Shown: positions 21,294 to 31,244 of the stretch, one piece after another
Numbering within the stretch: position 1 is the first letter of the stretch
Layout of the letters: each line of letters starts with the position of its first letter
Source of the DNA: Pycnococcus provasolii
Taxonomy: Eukaryota > Chlorophyta > Pseudoscourfieldiophyceae > Pseudoscourfieldiales
DNA: 64,000 nucleotides
Direction: 5' to 3'
NCBI GenBank assembly: GCA_049487715.1
Contig: CP150564.1
Coordinates: 1 to 64,000, forward strand
Notes under the pieces: generated by a model
Told to the model about the DNA's origin: nothing
Seen by the model: only the letters and a program-made list of their open reading frames with translations
The model's database searches: none
Made by a program: the position numbers and the translations under genes

Positions 21294-21604
21294 ACCAAAC
21301 ACTGCAGTGGCTGACTTGTTACAACGCGCGGCGAAGTCATCGGGCAACGACGGAGATGTAGCAAATCTACTACAACAGAGACTGGATAACTTACGAGGAA
21401 ATGTAAAAGTGGAGCATCAAATTAAAAATAATATTACTAAAACAGATGAGATTCCATATGTACATCCTCCTGATCCATCTACTTCGTCCACGATGCCAGC
21501 GCAAATACAAGATGCCATGCAGAATAATGACGTGATGAGCCGCATTATTCAAGCTCGAGAGCAGCGAGATGCCGGAAGACTATTTTGGCTACACCTCGAG
21601 GACG
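21294..21604. other. Left spacer of the foldback structure, AT-rich open frame
   Basis: This 311-base spacer between the outer and inner arms carries a frame (21,307-21,642, GTG first codon) with MADLLQRAAKSSG-like start, acidic/polar content and codons far AT-richer than the neighbours. The first in-frame ATG is much later. It could be an exon, a foreign insert or chance. No family is recognised. Confidence 0.3.
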
Positions 21605-21850
21605 TGTGGCGTCGAGTGGTACTTGCAGGTACGTTGCTGTAGTACTACGATAGTTCAACAGAGTCCGGGCCCATCCAATTTCTATGTCAATGGGGTATCC
21701 CGGGATCGGGCAAAATGGTCGGGAAATCTCAAGACCCAGGCAGACAGTGTCCCTTCAAGCGGTCCCGCCCATACATTATGACAGTCACATCTCAAAAATG
21801 GCCACCACCACCACGAACACGACAGCTGGCGCAGGCGCAGGCGTGGAAGA
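21605..21850. repeat. Inner inverted-repeat arm, left (overlaps SBNO start)
   Basis: Matches the reverse complement of 25,132-25,335. The left copy has about 43 extra bases around 21,715-21,757. It runs from TGTGGCGTCGAGTGG through the SBNO initiation codon and about the first 18 codons (MATTTNTTAGAGAG). Confidence 0.92.
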
Positions 21851-24800
21851 AGGAGAAGAAGCTGAAGCTGAGCACATCGATGGCGCACCAGCGACGGACA
21901 TATTTGCCGCATATTCGGCATCACCGTCGGTGCGCGCTCTGTTCCCGCTCTCGCGCGAGCACCCCGCCGATGTCACGGAGTCGTCGTCCCTCGCTTCCAT
22001 CACCCTCCCTCCCACTTCGTACCCGTTGCACGAAGCAGTCAGCCATCTTCACCTCAGCCAGCTGCAGCTGGAGGGTGTGCTATACGCGACGACGAAGCAC
22101 CAGGAGTTTCTACCGTCGAAGCAGCGCGCAGGGTTCTTCCTCGGCGACGGCGCGGGCGTGGGGAAGGGAAGGCAGATCGCAGCGGTGATCCTGGACAACG
22201 TCGCGCGAGGCAGGCGAAGGCACCTGTGGGTTTCCGCTAGTGCGGACCTCAGCCGCGACGCGCAGCGCGACTTGAACGACGTCGGTGCGCCGGGCATACG
22301 CGTCATTGACAACCTCAAGGATCTCGATTCGCTGAAGAGCTCGCAGACAACGGACGGCGTGCTGTTCACGACGTACGCCTCGCTGGTGTCCACGGCGCGA
22401 GGTCGCGCGCGCCTTGACCAGCTCGTGCAGTGGCTTGGAGGGAGTGCGTTCGACGGCGTCATCGCGCTGGACGAGTGCCACAGGGCGAAGAATTCTCTGT
22501 CCGAGACGAAGGTGGCTGCGTGCGTGCTTCAGGTTCAGCAGAGCCTGCCGAACGCTCGCGTGATGTACTGCTCAGCCACGGGCGTCAGCGAGGTGGCTCA
22601 CATGCAGTACCTAGATCGCCTTGGGCTGTGGGGTGCAGGCACGAGCTTCAAGGACTTTGCGGAATTTTCCCGTGCGATGAAGGATCGCGGCTTGGGATTT
22701 ATGGAGCAGCTCGCGATGGAATTGAAGAGCGACGGCAAGTACCTCGCGCGCAGCCTGTCGTTCCGCGGCGCGGAGTTTGTCGAGCGCGTTGTGCAGCTCA
22801 CGGATGACGACATCGTGCGGTACGACGCATCAGCCACATTCTGGAGGCGATTGCGTTTGGCCACCGAGGCGGCGAACATGGCGGCGTCCACGGGTTCGGA
22901 GGCGGGCAATGTGATGAAGGCTTTCTACGCTGCGCAGCAGAGATTCTTTCGCATCATAAGTGTGAGCATGAAGGTGGATGCGATTGTCGCCGATGCTAGA
23001 AAAGCGCTTTCCAGTGGTCATAGCGTGGTGATTGGCCTTCAGAGCACAGGTGAGGCGGCGGCGGCGGCGCTGAATCTGGAGCCTGGCGCGTACGCCGGGT
23101 GGGTGTCGTCAGCTCGTCGCACCATCCTAGGCTTTCTCGAATCTCAATTTCCCAGGAGCGCCGGTGGTGGTGGTGACGACGAGATGTACGCGTCTCTCGT
23201 CAAGGAGGCAAACGCCCTGCCTCTTCCAAACAATTTCATTGACACCATACTCGACGCGCTCGGCGGGCCGAAGCAAGTCGCGGAGATGACGGGTCGCAAG
23301 GGACGCGTCGTTCGCGATGCGACGGGCGTGCCTCGCTACGAGCTGCGGGCGGGCGGCGACGGAGGAGGCGACGCCATGCTACAGAGCCTGAACGTTGAGG
23401 AGGCGAAGGCTTTTCAGAGTGGAAGGAAGCTCGTCGCCATAATCAGTGACGCCGCATCCACGGGCGTCTCTCTGCACGCGGATCGCCGCGCAGGCAACCA
23501 GCGACGTCGCGTTCACATCACCGCCGAGCTGCCTTGGAGCGCGGACAAGGCGATCCAGCAGCTTGGGCGAACGCATCGATCGAACCAGACGAGCGGGCCG
23601 ATTTACCAGCTGATGGTGACGAATCTCGGAGGCGAGCGCAGATTCCTCTCCGCGGTGGCTCGACGCCTGCAGGGCTTGGGCGCTCTTACGAGGGGCGATC
23701 GACGCGCCGCGAGCGGCCTCGACCTAAGCGACAGCCACCTCGACACGCCTTTTGGGCGACGTGCGCTGAAGCGTATGTACGACGCGATTGTCACCGAGGC
23801 TACGCAGCTGCCTCCGGGCGTCACGGCAGCCCCTCTCGTGGAGTACTGCGATGTCGAGGTGTCGCAGGTGCTTGCGAATTCGCCGCCGGCATTTCCCGCC
23901 GCGCTGCACGCCAGCCTGCTTGCGAAGGTGAAACTACTGTGCGTGAGCGAGGATGGCATAGCCACGTCGCGAATAGACACGGACAAGATTCTCGGAGACG
24001 TGCGTCGATTTCTCAACCGCCTTTTGGCGTGCGAGGTGCGCATGCAGCAGCTTCTCTTCGCGTACTTCCTCCAGTGCCTGTCATCGGAGTTGGCGATCGC
24101 GAAGAGCTCAGGCCGATATGCCGAGGGTATCAGCGATCTCCCCGGGGCTGTGAAGCGCTCGCATCCACCCGAATTGGAGAATTCGGGGGGAAAGACCACT
24201 GGTCCAGGCCCACTGGAATTTTGGCGCGATCCGAATAACGCGCGCGCCATCACCGTGCGCCATGACCTGACCGTGGATCGCGGAGTGTCGTTTGCCATGG
24301 CCTTGGAGAGGCGTCGCCTCGCATCGGACGGCGGCGACATGGACGGATTCTACCAGAGTCGTCGCCCGCAGTGGGGACGGCATCTGCCAATCCTAGCTCT
24401 GAGAAAACCTGGCCAGCGTTCCGCCTTTGTGATTACAAGACCCAACACTGGGCAGTCGTACTTCGAGATGGACTCCGAAGATCTAAGAGCAAAGTATCAG
24501 CTCAGGAGCGACGATGACGACGAGCTCAGGAGCACATGGGATGCCATCTACGATGCGACACTTCACGACGGTTTCCCGCCCGGGCATGAAGCTGGAAGAC
24601 GGCTTTCGAACGTGTGCCTCCTGGGTGGCAGCGTCGTCAGCCTATGGGGTGTTCTCGAGACGACGCTTCGCAAGAAGGAGCACCAGATTGCGAAGAGCGA
24701 GCGCAGCATGCGTGTGGTGCGTGCGGAGCTCGACGACGGCAGTCGCGTGATTGGCGTTCGTTTTCCCGCGGCGTTTTTGGGCGACGTGCTCGTGGGGTTG

Positions 24801-25097
24801 CTGTCTAGTAGCAGCATGGACGCAGGAAATGAAGCTGCATCCGTGCAGTTGACGCCATCCTCGCAGGTGGAGGCTCCCGCGTCCGTGAAGCCGAAACAGC
24901 TAGAGCGCGCTAAGAGTAAGCCGCGAACAATTGCGAGCTTTTTTCAGAAGAAGGCACCACGACATGCTGTTGATGATGAGGGTGGTCTTGGCGGCAGCGG
25001 CGGCGGCGGCGGCGGGGCCAAGAGGAAGGAGAGAGATGATGGCGATGATGAGCATTGTGGCAGCAGCGCACAACACGTTGTTGTTGTTGTAGAGTAA
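21798..25097 (+). CDS. Strawberry notch (SBNO/FORGETTER1-like) helicase-family protein (1,099 aa)
   Basis: Nuclear SNF2/DExH-related coregulators that remodel chromatin (SBNO1/2 in animals, FORGETTER1 in plants). Visible motifs: Walker A GDGAGVGKGR at about 117-126, DECH box ALDECHRAKN at about 223-232, motif III CSATG, and motif VI QLGRTHRSNQTSGP near 588. The SBNO-type C-terminal domain follows. Close to the C-terminus, KPRTIASFFQKK resembles a PCNA-interacting (PIP-like) motif, though the leading Gln is replaced. The Met at 21,798 is chosen because it is in a good context and an extra 38 codons upstream are repeat sequence. The length agrees with SBNO proteins. The gene lies wholly inside the nested inverted repeats, and its 3' flank carries an inverted copy of its own 5' coding end. 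Confidence 0.93.
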   Translation: MATTTTNTTAGAGAGVEEGEEAEAEHIDGAPATDIFAAYSASPSVRALFPLSREHPADVTESSSLASITLPPTSYPLHEAVSHLHLSQLQLEGVLYATTKHQEFLPSKQRAGFFLGDGAGVGKGRQIAAVILDNVARGRRRHLWVSASADLSRDAQRDLNDVGAPGIRVIDNLKDLDSLKSSQTTDGVLFTTYASLVSTARGRARLDQLVQWLGGSAFDGVIALDECHRAKNSLSETKVAACVLQVQQSLPNARVMYCSATGVSEVAHMQYLDRLGLWGAGTSFKDFAEFSRAMKDRGLGFMEQLAMELKSDGKYLARSLSFRGAEFVERVVQLTDDDIVRYDASATFWRRLRLATEAANMAASTGSEAGNVMKAFYAAQQRFFRIISVSMKVDAIVADARKALSSGHSVVIGLQSTGEAAAAALNLEPGAYAGWVSSARRTILGFLESQFPRSAGGGGDDEMYASLVKEANALPLPNNFIDTILDALGGPKQVAEMTGRKGRVVRDATGVPRYELRAGGDGGGDAMLQSLNVEEAKAFQSGRKLVAIISDAASTGVSLHADRRAGNQRRRVHITAELPWSADKAIQQLGRTHRSNQTSGPIYQLMVTNLGGERRFLSAVARRLQGLGALTRGDRRAASGLDLSDSHLDTPFGRRALKRMYDAIVTEATQLPPGVTAAPLVEYCDVEVSQVLANSPPAFPAALHASLLAKVKLLCVSEDGIATSRIDTDKILGDVRRFLNRLLACEVRMQQLLFAYFLQCLSSELAIAKSSGRYAEGISDLPGAVKRSHPPELENSGGKTTGPGPLEFWRDPNNARAITVRHDLTVDRGVSFAMALERRRLASDGGDMDGFYQSRRPQWGRHLPILALRKPGQRSAFVITRPNTGQSYFEMDSEDLRAKYQLRSDDDDELRSTWDAIYDATLHDGFPPGHEAGRRLSNVCLLGGSVVSLWGVLETTLRKKEHQIAKSERSMRVVRAELDDGSRVIGVRFPAAFLGDVLVGLLSSSSMDAGNEAASVQLTPSSQVEAPASVKPKQLERAKSKPRTIASFFQKKAPRHAVDDEGGLGGSGGGGGGAKRKERDDGDDEHCGSSAQHVVVVVE

Positions 25098-25131
25098 AAA
25101 GTGGATTTACAGGTCGAATACAGGGAGATCC

Positions 25132-25335
25132 ATCTTCCACGCCTGCGCCTGCGCCAGCTGTCGTGTTCGTGGTGGTGGCCATTTCGAGACGTGACGGTCA
25201 AAAAATGTATGGGCGGGACCGCTTGAATGCCCGATCCCGGGATACCCCATTGACATAGAAATTGGATGGGCCCGGACTCTGTTGAACTATCGTAGTACTA
25301 CAGCAACGTACCTGCAAGTACCACTCGACGCCACA
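25132..25335. repeat. Inner inverted-repeat arm, right
   Basis: Inverted copy of 21,605-21,850. On the reverse strand it encodes the first residues of SBNO again (MATTTNTTAGAGAGVED), without the rest of the gene. It lies 35 bases after the SBNO stop, so the SBNO transcript would contain complementary 5' and 3' ends. Confidence 0.92.
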
Positions 25336-25653
25336 TACTTGAGCTCCAAAGCTTGTCGCCAGGGCAAGAGCGAAGGATGGCGTAGCTCGTGGGGACGCGT
25401 CCCTCCACAATCCATGGCGCGGAGGCGGCAGCACGCAGCACTCAATGGCTGCGATGTTCGAGAAAGCCTGAAATCATGAAATGCGTTCGACGGACACCTG
25501 GTCACCTGCTCGACTTCTTACGGACGACGAACGACGACGCGACGAAGAAGTGGGTATGGTCTTGCAATAGGTGCGGGTACCACTTCGAGGAAGGAAGTGG
25601 TACCCGCACCTAGGAAGACCTCTCCTCGAACAGCAGCAACTCTACATGGCTCC
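25336..25653. other. Right spacer of the foldback structure
   Basis: 318 bases, nearly the same length as the left spacer but unrelated in sequence. It contains a strong hairpin at 25,568-25,612. No supported gene. Confidence 0.5.
25568..25612. other. Perfect hairpin, 19-bp arms, 7-nt loop
   Basis: Arms 25,568-25,586 (TAGGTGCGGGTACCACTTC) and 25,594-25,612 are exact reverse complements, with loop GAGGAAG. The arms are each longer than expected by chance in a spacer of this size. Confidence 0.9.
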
Positions 25654-26339
25654 TGAGCCTCTAATCTTCCTTAGTTGGGCACGACTAGTCGACTAGTCGA
25701 CTACGACGACAGTTTGTTCGACCTCGACCTCGCGCGCTGCTCGAACTCAACGAAGCGCACCACCTCTACACGATCGACGGCGCCGCACACATTGGGCCAA
25801 CGTCTATCTCCTCTATCTCGCGTATCACACGACACTGAGACACAACATGCAAACGGAAGAGCAAAAAAAAAAGTGACTCATAACTGATTGAGAAACTTAT
25901 GTGCTGACCGTTACACCATAGGGTAGGCTCGTGAATTATTCACGAGTTTAGTGAGAAGATAGGTGTTTACCCTACAGCTGTGAATATGTATTTCATCGTT
26001 AGGTCGAGAGTTGGAGAAGAGAGGTTGTTGTAGTTGGTACGAAAGAAGAATTTACGGAGTCGAACCCTGGTCTCAAGTGCTTTCGCAACAATGCCTAGCA
26101 ACGTGAGGGGACATTGCATAGAAAAGTCGTCTTGCACAAACGAACGGCGTCAACCCGAAGTCCCGAACAGAGCGCCGGGCCGGCGACCACTGAAGTCCTC
26201 CCTCCATTCTTCTTCTTCAAGCAGCAGACAGAGGCGTCCGCTGGGTACGTCTTCTAGTGCACGTAGTACGTACGTACGTCTCACTCACACGAAATAAATC
26301 ACACAATCCGAAAGTCGTGTGTGTGTGTTTCATCGTTGT
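25654..26339. repeat. Outer inverted-repeat arm, right (about 686 bp)
   Basis: Reverse complement of 20,603-21,293, including the B-box-like motif (26,056-26,066 on the opposite strand). Its outer end lies 84 bases beyond the TAF6 stop codon. No clear target-site duplication was seen outside either arm. Confidence 0.93.
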
Positions 26340-26423
26340 GTGTTTTTCAAGAAGAAAAAAAAAACAATGTTTTGATCGAACCAACGAATAAAGTTAGAAC
26401 GTTACAAACAAAGCACGACGATG

Positions 26424-28019
26424 TCACCGATGTTGAGTAAAGGCGGTCAAGTCAAACAGCGTGTTGAGTATGCCAAGGGTGGCGCCGTCCACTGGCGCAT
26501 CCGTTCCCGGCTCGGTGCGTGATGCTTTCGTCAGCGCAGCATCCCACGCGTCGCGCGAATCTGGCGCCTTCGCGTGCGGCGGTACGCCAGGCCAGGCGCT
26601 CTCTATGAATCGAGCCGTGAGACCTGCACACTGCTGTAGTGCCGCCGAAAATGCCTCGTTGTCTGGCAGGGACTCGCTGAGCGCGCGCGCGCGCGGCAGA
26701 AACGTCGCGTGCAGGACTCTCTTGCCGAGGCAGTGAAGGCCCCACAGTGCACCGCACCGTGCGCTCGCCGCCTTCTTCGCATCCGCCATCGCCGCCGCGT
26801 ACGTTTGTGCCATGCGCATGCGAAGAGCGTAACGTGGGTTGTCTCCAAATCGTTCGCACAGCGAGGCGGCCAGCTTCGCCGCCTTTTTTCTCACGTCGTC
26901 GCCCCTCTCGCGGCTGTCTTTCGCCTCGCGTTTCGTGCCCAGGTTTTTGGCGCACACGCAAGATAGCACCGCGGGGCTGAGCTGGTGCAGGTACGGCTCG
27001 AGATCCACGTGGGTGTTGCCTAGGAGATTTTCCGCCGCGTCAAGCACAGCCTGCACCGTGGCTAGGGGGCAGGTGCCGGAAATGCCCGCCTTGACGCGAT
27101 CGCAGACGAAGCGAACGAGGTACGGCACGATGGCGTCTATGGCTGAGTCAGTTCTCAAGCCTTGAAGGATGATGCTATTGGTTTCCGCGCTCGATTGCGC
27201 GTCACCAAGACTTGCCGTCACCTTGTCAAGATAAACCTGCAGCTCCTTGGGCACGTGGTGCGCGAGCGCTGGCAGACTCTCGCTCGGTCCTTGCACGGCG
27301 GGCAAAACCTGCTGAGGTTGCTGCTGACTCGCGACAGCCGTCGTGACAGCCGCCGTCGGCGCCGCTGCAGCAGCAGTTGTTGTTGTTGTTGCCGCCGCAG
27401 CCGCAGCAGCCGCAGCAGCCGCGGCGGAGACTGCTGTGGACGCCGCCGCTGCTGTTGCTGCTGTAGCCGTCGGAGCGGAGGGAACCGCATTTTGGGGCAC
27501 TTTGGGTTGCACACCGTTGACGGCTAGGTAGTGCGTGGCCAACGCCGGCTCACGCGGAATGGCACGTGGCAGCGGCCTGCTCACGAACGATGCGAGGTCC
27601 AGCACGGCATCCTGCACGTAGAAGACGTGAGGGTGTCCCGCCGCCTCCACGAAGCGCGATGCGTCGCGCGCGCCATCCTCAAAGCCATACACCGGCTCGC
27701 ACCCGCGCGCCAGCAGAGCGTTGTTGACGTCTGAGCACGTCAGCTTCGTTCGCTTGGCGTGCCGCATGAACTTCGAGGCGTCCTGCACCAGAGCGCGAAG
27801 GCGGTACTCGACGTCCGGTGCAAGCACGCTCGCCGCTTCCGCGGAAAGTTTCCGCGTGACGTCACCTCCGAGCACGGACTCCGCGAGCACGGACACGGAA
27901 GCAGGCGTCACACGAGCCGCCGCCGTCGCCGCATCTTGCTGCGTCGCCTGCATGTTCGTCGGCGTCGCGGCGGGTGCCCCAGCACCAGCGTTGGCGGCGG
28001 AGGGTGCTTGGTCCGCCAT
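26424..28019 (-). CDS. TAF6: TAF6, TFIID/SAGA histone-fold subunit (531 aa)
   Basis: TAF6 pairs with TAF9 through a histone fold in TFIID and SAGA-type complexes and serves general RNA polymerase II transcription. The histone fold is at about 38-105 (VSVLAESVLGG, then LSAEAASVLAPDVEYRLR and HAKRTKLTCSDVNNAL). It is followed by the conserved FYVQDAVLDLASFV and a PRAIPREPAL segment typical of TAF6. An Ala/Thr-rich low-complexity linker (about 180-240) leads to the C-terminal HEAT-like domain (PKELQVYLDKVT onward). Length is close to plant TAF6. The ATG lies 190 bases from the divergent CGI121 start. Confidence 0.93.
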   Translation of the reverse strand: MADQAPSAANAGAGAPAATPTNMQATQQDAATAAARVTPASVSVLAESVLGGDVTRKLSAEAASVLAPDVEYRLRALVQDASKFMRHAKRTKLTCSDVNNALLARGCEPVYGFEDGARDASRFVEAAGHPHVFYVQDAVLDLASFVSRPLPRAIPREPALATHYLAVNGVQPKVPQNAVPSAPTATAATAAAASTAVSAAAAAAAAAAAATTTTTAAAAAPTAAVTTAVASQQQPQQVLPAVQGPSESLPALAHHVPKELQVYLDKVTASLGDAQSSAETNSIILQGLRTDSAIDAIVPYLVRFVCDRVKAGISGTCPLATVQAVLDAAENLLGNTHVDLEPYLHQLSPAVLSCVCAKNLGTKREAKDSRERGDDVRKKAAKLAASLCERFGDNPRYALRMRMAQTYAAAMADAKKAASARCGALWGLHCLGKRVLHATFLPRARALSESLPDNEAFSAALQQCAGLTARFIESAWPGVPPHAKAPDSRDAWDAALTKASRTEPGTDAPVDGATLGILNTLFDLTAFTQHR

Positions 28020-28209
28020 GGCGAGGGGAGTGGGAGAACAGAGCCCACACCACGATGTCCACGCTCTGCATCTGGAGATCCCCTGATCTGGGGACCCCCC
28101 TGTGAACCACGCTCCTTGGCCTCTCCCCCTTCCCTCGTCGCCCCGTCACACACAAGCGAAGGGCTCGGCAAAGACCACTTAGGTACAACAACCCAACTCC
28201 AAACACGAC
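28020..28209. promoter_or_regulatory. Short divergent promoter between TAF6 and CGI121
   Basis: Only 190 bases separate the two start codons on opposite strands, so both core promoters must lie here. No TATA box is obvious. Confidence 0.6.
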
Positions 28210-28214
28210 ATGGC

Positions 28215-28245
<31 letters not shown>

Positions 28246-28806
28246 GTGACGTTCCCGGGCATGCCGGACGTCACCGCGCGCCTCTTCCTGTACACCGGCG
28301 TGTCGCAGGGGACCAAACTGCAGAACGACATAAGGTCTGGAAAGGCGGAGCAGCACCTCATCCCAGAAGTGAGTCGACGGGACCACCTCGCCGTCGCCTT
28401 CCTCGACGCGCGCCGCGTCGTCGGCATCACCGCTCTGCAGGCTGCAGTGCACAAGGCGGTGGTGGACCAGCGGCGCAACGCGCTCGTGACACGTAGCCTT
28501 GCAAGCGAGGTGCTGTGCAACCTCTCCGGAACGAAGCAGGTTGTGCAGTCGTTCGCGGAGTTTGGTGTACGACAGGACAGCGAGGATGTTCTGGTGTGTG
28601 TGTTGAACCTCAACGGAGTGGAGGTGGAAGGCTTTGACGAAAGACTTCACGAACTCGTCGGAGGAACCCCGCGTGGAAGCGTATGGGATGTTGTGAAGGT
28701 GGACGAAGCGCGTCTCAGGAAGTGGTACAAGATCACGGACGAGGAGGCGAAGCTGAGCAGCCTCGACGTGTGTGCGTGCTGTCGCATCGCGTGCAGAGAC
28801 CTGTGA
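28210..28806 (+). CDS. CGI121/TPRKB subunit of the KEOPS (EKC) complex (198 aa)
   Basis: CGI121 binds the Bud32 kinase and tRNA within KEOPS, which makes the universal t6A modification at tRNA position 37. The match covers the family core: VTARLFLYTGVSQGTKLQND, LIPEVSRRDHLAVAFLDA, TRSLASEVLCNLSGTKQ, and the SFAEFGVRQDSEDVLVCVL segment. An Ala run at the N-terminus (MAAAAAAAAALKV) is the only unusual part. Length agrees with human TPRKB plus a short tail. Confidence 0.85.
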
Positions 28807-29065
28807 AGAAGAAGAAGATTACATCTAAGATGTCTCATACAGTAAGGAAGTGTACTTTACTCTGTTCAGCGGTCGTCCATTCACACCATTCACTTTCACC
28901 ATTCAGCGCATTCACCGGTGCCATTCACTGCGCGTTTTTGTTCATGGCGCAGGTTGTATAATTTATAAACCTTTAACGACAGACCCCCCTCCCAGTTGGT
29001 GAATAATAAATAGACAGTATCTCTACAGCTTTTTTGACTAAATCTACAAAGAAAAAAAGCAATCA
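28807..29065. other. Convergent 3' intergenic region
   Basis: AT-richer sequence between the CGI121 stop and the stop of the reverse TTL-like gene. No gene seen. Confidence 0.5.
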
Positions 29066-30468
29066 TCATTTGCCCGGCATGATCTTCGCCCATGCAGCTA
29101 GCAGTTGATCTTCCGCCGAACCGTCGTTGCCGCCGCACGCGCACATCTCCCAGCCACCTTTCACCACCTGCTCCTCCTCCGCCTCCCTAAGCAGCAGCTC
29201 GGCGTAGTCCGCATCGAGTCCCCCCACCCTCTCCGAGAGGAGGTTGCGAACGCGCACAGCCGCATCCGCGCCCTTCTTTCCAGCGAGCTTGCTGACGCGC
29301 TGGTTCGCACCTAGGAGGCTTAGGAGATCCTCGAGCACCGTCTGCTTGCTCTTGTACAGGAACGACGTCTCAGCCTGAAGATTGGTCGTCTCGTCGAGGC
29401 TGACAATCCACGGTCGCATCGCACTGTCGACGACGACGTCCGCCGTAACGAGCTGAAAGAGCCTTGCGCGCCGACGCTGTGGTGCAAGCGCGCCCGACGC
29501 AATTTTCTTCCTCGCATGTGCCGTGAAGTTGGACGCAAGGAAGTGGCGAGAGAACACCGTGCCAATCGCATCGTGAATGCGCCGCTCCAATGCAGCGCTG
29601 CTCTCATCGTCGAGTTTGCTCATAACTTCGTCGAGCGTCCACACTTCTGTGGGATCTGAACCTTCCCTGCTCTTCACGGACGGCACGTGGGCAGCCAGGT
29701 CTACCGGGACATCGCCCTTAAGATTGGTGTACTCGGCATCCGCGAAGATCGCCAAGCCTCTGCGATGAACGTAGACGCGAAGCGGGCGAACGCTGGCCAC
29801 GAGCACAAACAGCTTCAGGGTGAACTTGCGGCGATTGATCAGGAATGTGTTGACGATGTAGCGTTGGGCGATCCAAGCACCAGACGAAGGGAGCAGATGC
29901 GGCTGGTTGTTTTTCAGTATCACCGTCTGTTTTCTTCCCGTCTCCTCTTGCGGCTGCGAGGAGAGCGGCTTGAAAATCCACGTAGTTGGCTTGGACGCGC
30001 GGGTTCCTGGCCCGTGCGCGTCAAACGAGCGTGCAAACGATTGTGACGACGACACATGCGACGTTGTTAGATTCACGACATGCGTTTCCGGGGTGACACG
30101 GAATCGAGACAACAGACCCTTCGAGACGTTGGTGAGCGTCTGCGGCTGCGCAAGCTCGCGCACGCCCGGAGCATGGTTGAATGCTTGGCCCGAAGTGAGC
30201 GCGTGTATGTCGAACGTCCTTGCATCCACGTGCGTGCACCGTATCGTCAGGCACCACAGGATGTGCCATGAGATGATCTGCTGCTGCTGTTGGTGGTTAC
30301 CAGGTATGATTGCGGCGTTCGTGGCGTCGGACGAGAGGGTGCGCAGCCCTAACCGGGCGGCGGCGGCGTGTAAGACGTGCTGCGAAAGAGAGGAGGAAGG
30401 TGGGTTCAGGTGGCGGCCGCGCTCTATGAGCAGAACGTCGGCGTACAGTGAGGTGGAGGAGGGTTGGG

Positions 30469-30508
<40 letters not shown>

Positions 30509-31003
30509 CGGTGTTGCTGCTGCTACTGCTGCTGCTGCTGTGGCTTCCGTGGTTGTGGCTGATGATGTGGTTGCGGTTGCGGTTGCGGTTGTGGTTGAAG
30601 TAGCGGGTGTGGTGGTGGCTGCTGCGGTTGTGGTAGCGGTTGTGGATATTGTTGTGACGATGTTTGCCGACGACAGCTGCAAGAACACCGCGGCAAGGAC
30701 GACGAGAACGGCTACGAGAATCGCGCCTACCCAGTATGCCTGACTTGCTGTTGCCGCTGCTGTCGTTGTCGTTGGCGGCATCTCCTCTTCCGGTGCGAGC
30801 GCGAACACCGTCCTCTGCGTCTTGACGGCGGCCGCTGTTAGCATGCGCCCTTGCCCGTCGCGGAACGAGTCGACCGAGTGGCCGGTGAGCGATGCGACGA
30901 TGGACTTGAGCTCAGAGAGGTTCTCGAACTCCTGCGGCATGACCATCGCGGTTTTGCGCGCGCTCGGGCTGTGCACCTCTATGGACTTGGCGGAGGAGGC
31001 CAT
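29066..31003 (-). CDS. Membrane-anchored TTL-like (tubulin tyrosine ligase family) protein (645 aa)
   Basis: TTL-family ATP-grasp ligases add Tyr, Glu or Gly to tubulin, usually in cilia. The ATG at 31,001-31,003 (GGCCATGGCC) starts MASSAKS. The longer open frame upstream is rejected as spacer. One membrane helix at about 90-111 (AYWVGAILVAVLVVLAAVFL) is followed by a Thr/Ala low-complexity stretch. The TTL core then shows WIFKPLSS, AWIAQRYIVNTFLINRRKF, LRVYVHRRGLAIFA, and the late VVVDSAMRPWIVSLDETTN. In active members the last motif is normally LEVN, so the metal-binding end is atypical and activity is uncertain. An N-terminal membrane anchor is unusual for the family. Confidence 0.75.
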
Positions 31004-31244
31004 GGCCGGGTGGAAGGGAGCCGCTTCAAACGCGATCGCCCACATACCCCACTGGAGAGGGAAGGAGGGCGGGAGAAAAATTGTGGTGTGCAACGACGGG
31101 TCCCCAAGCAGAAGTACAAATGCGCCTCGCGAAACCAAATCTGCCCCCCCCTTGACACGGCTTGATTTGATTGCTCCCCCGTCACCCGTCTGACTGGAGC
31201 ACACTAGTCTACTCATAGTTTTCGTCTCACCTGCCTGAGGAATC
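31004..31244. promoter_or_regulatory. Divergent promoter region, TTL-like and MFS genes
   Basis: 241 bases between two divergent start codons. Nothing diagnostic is seen apart from the arrangement itself. Confidence 0.5.
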
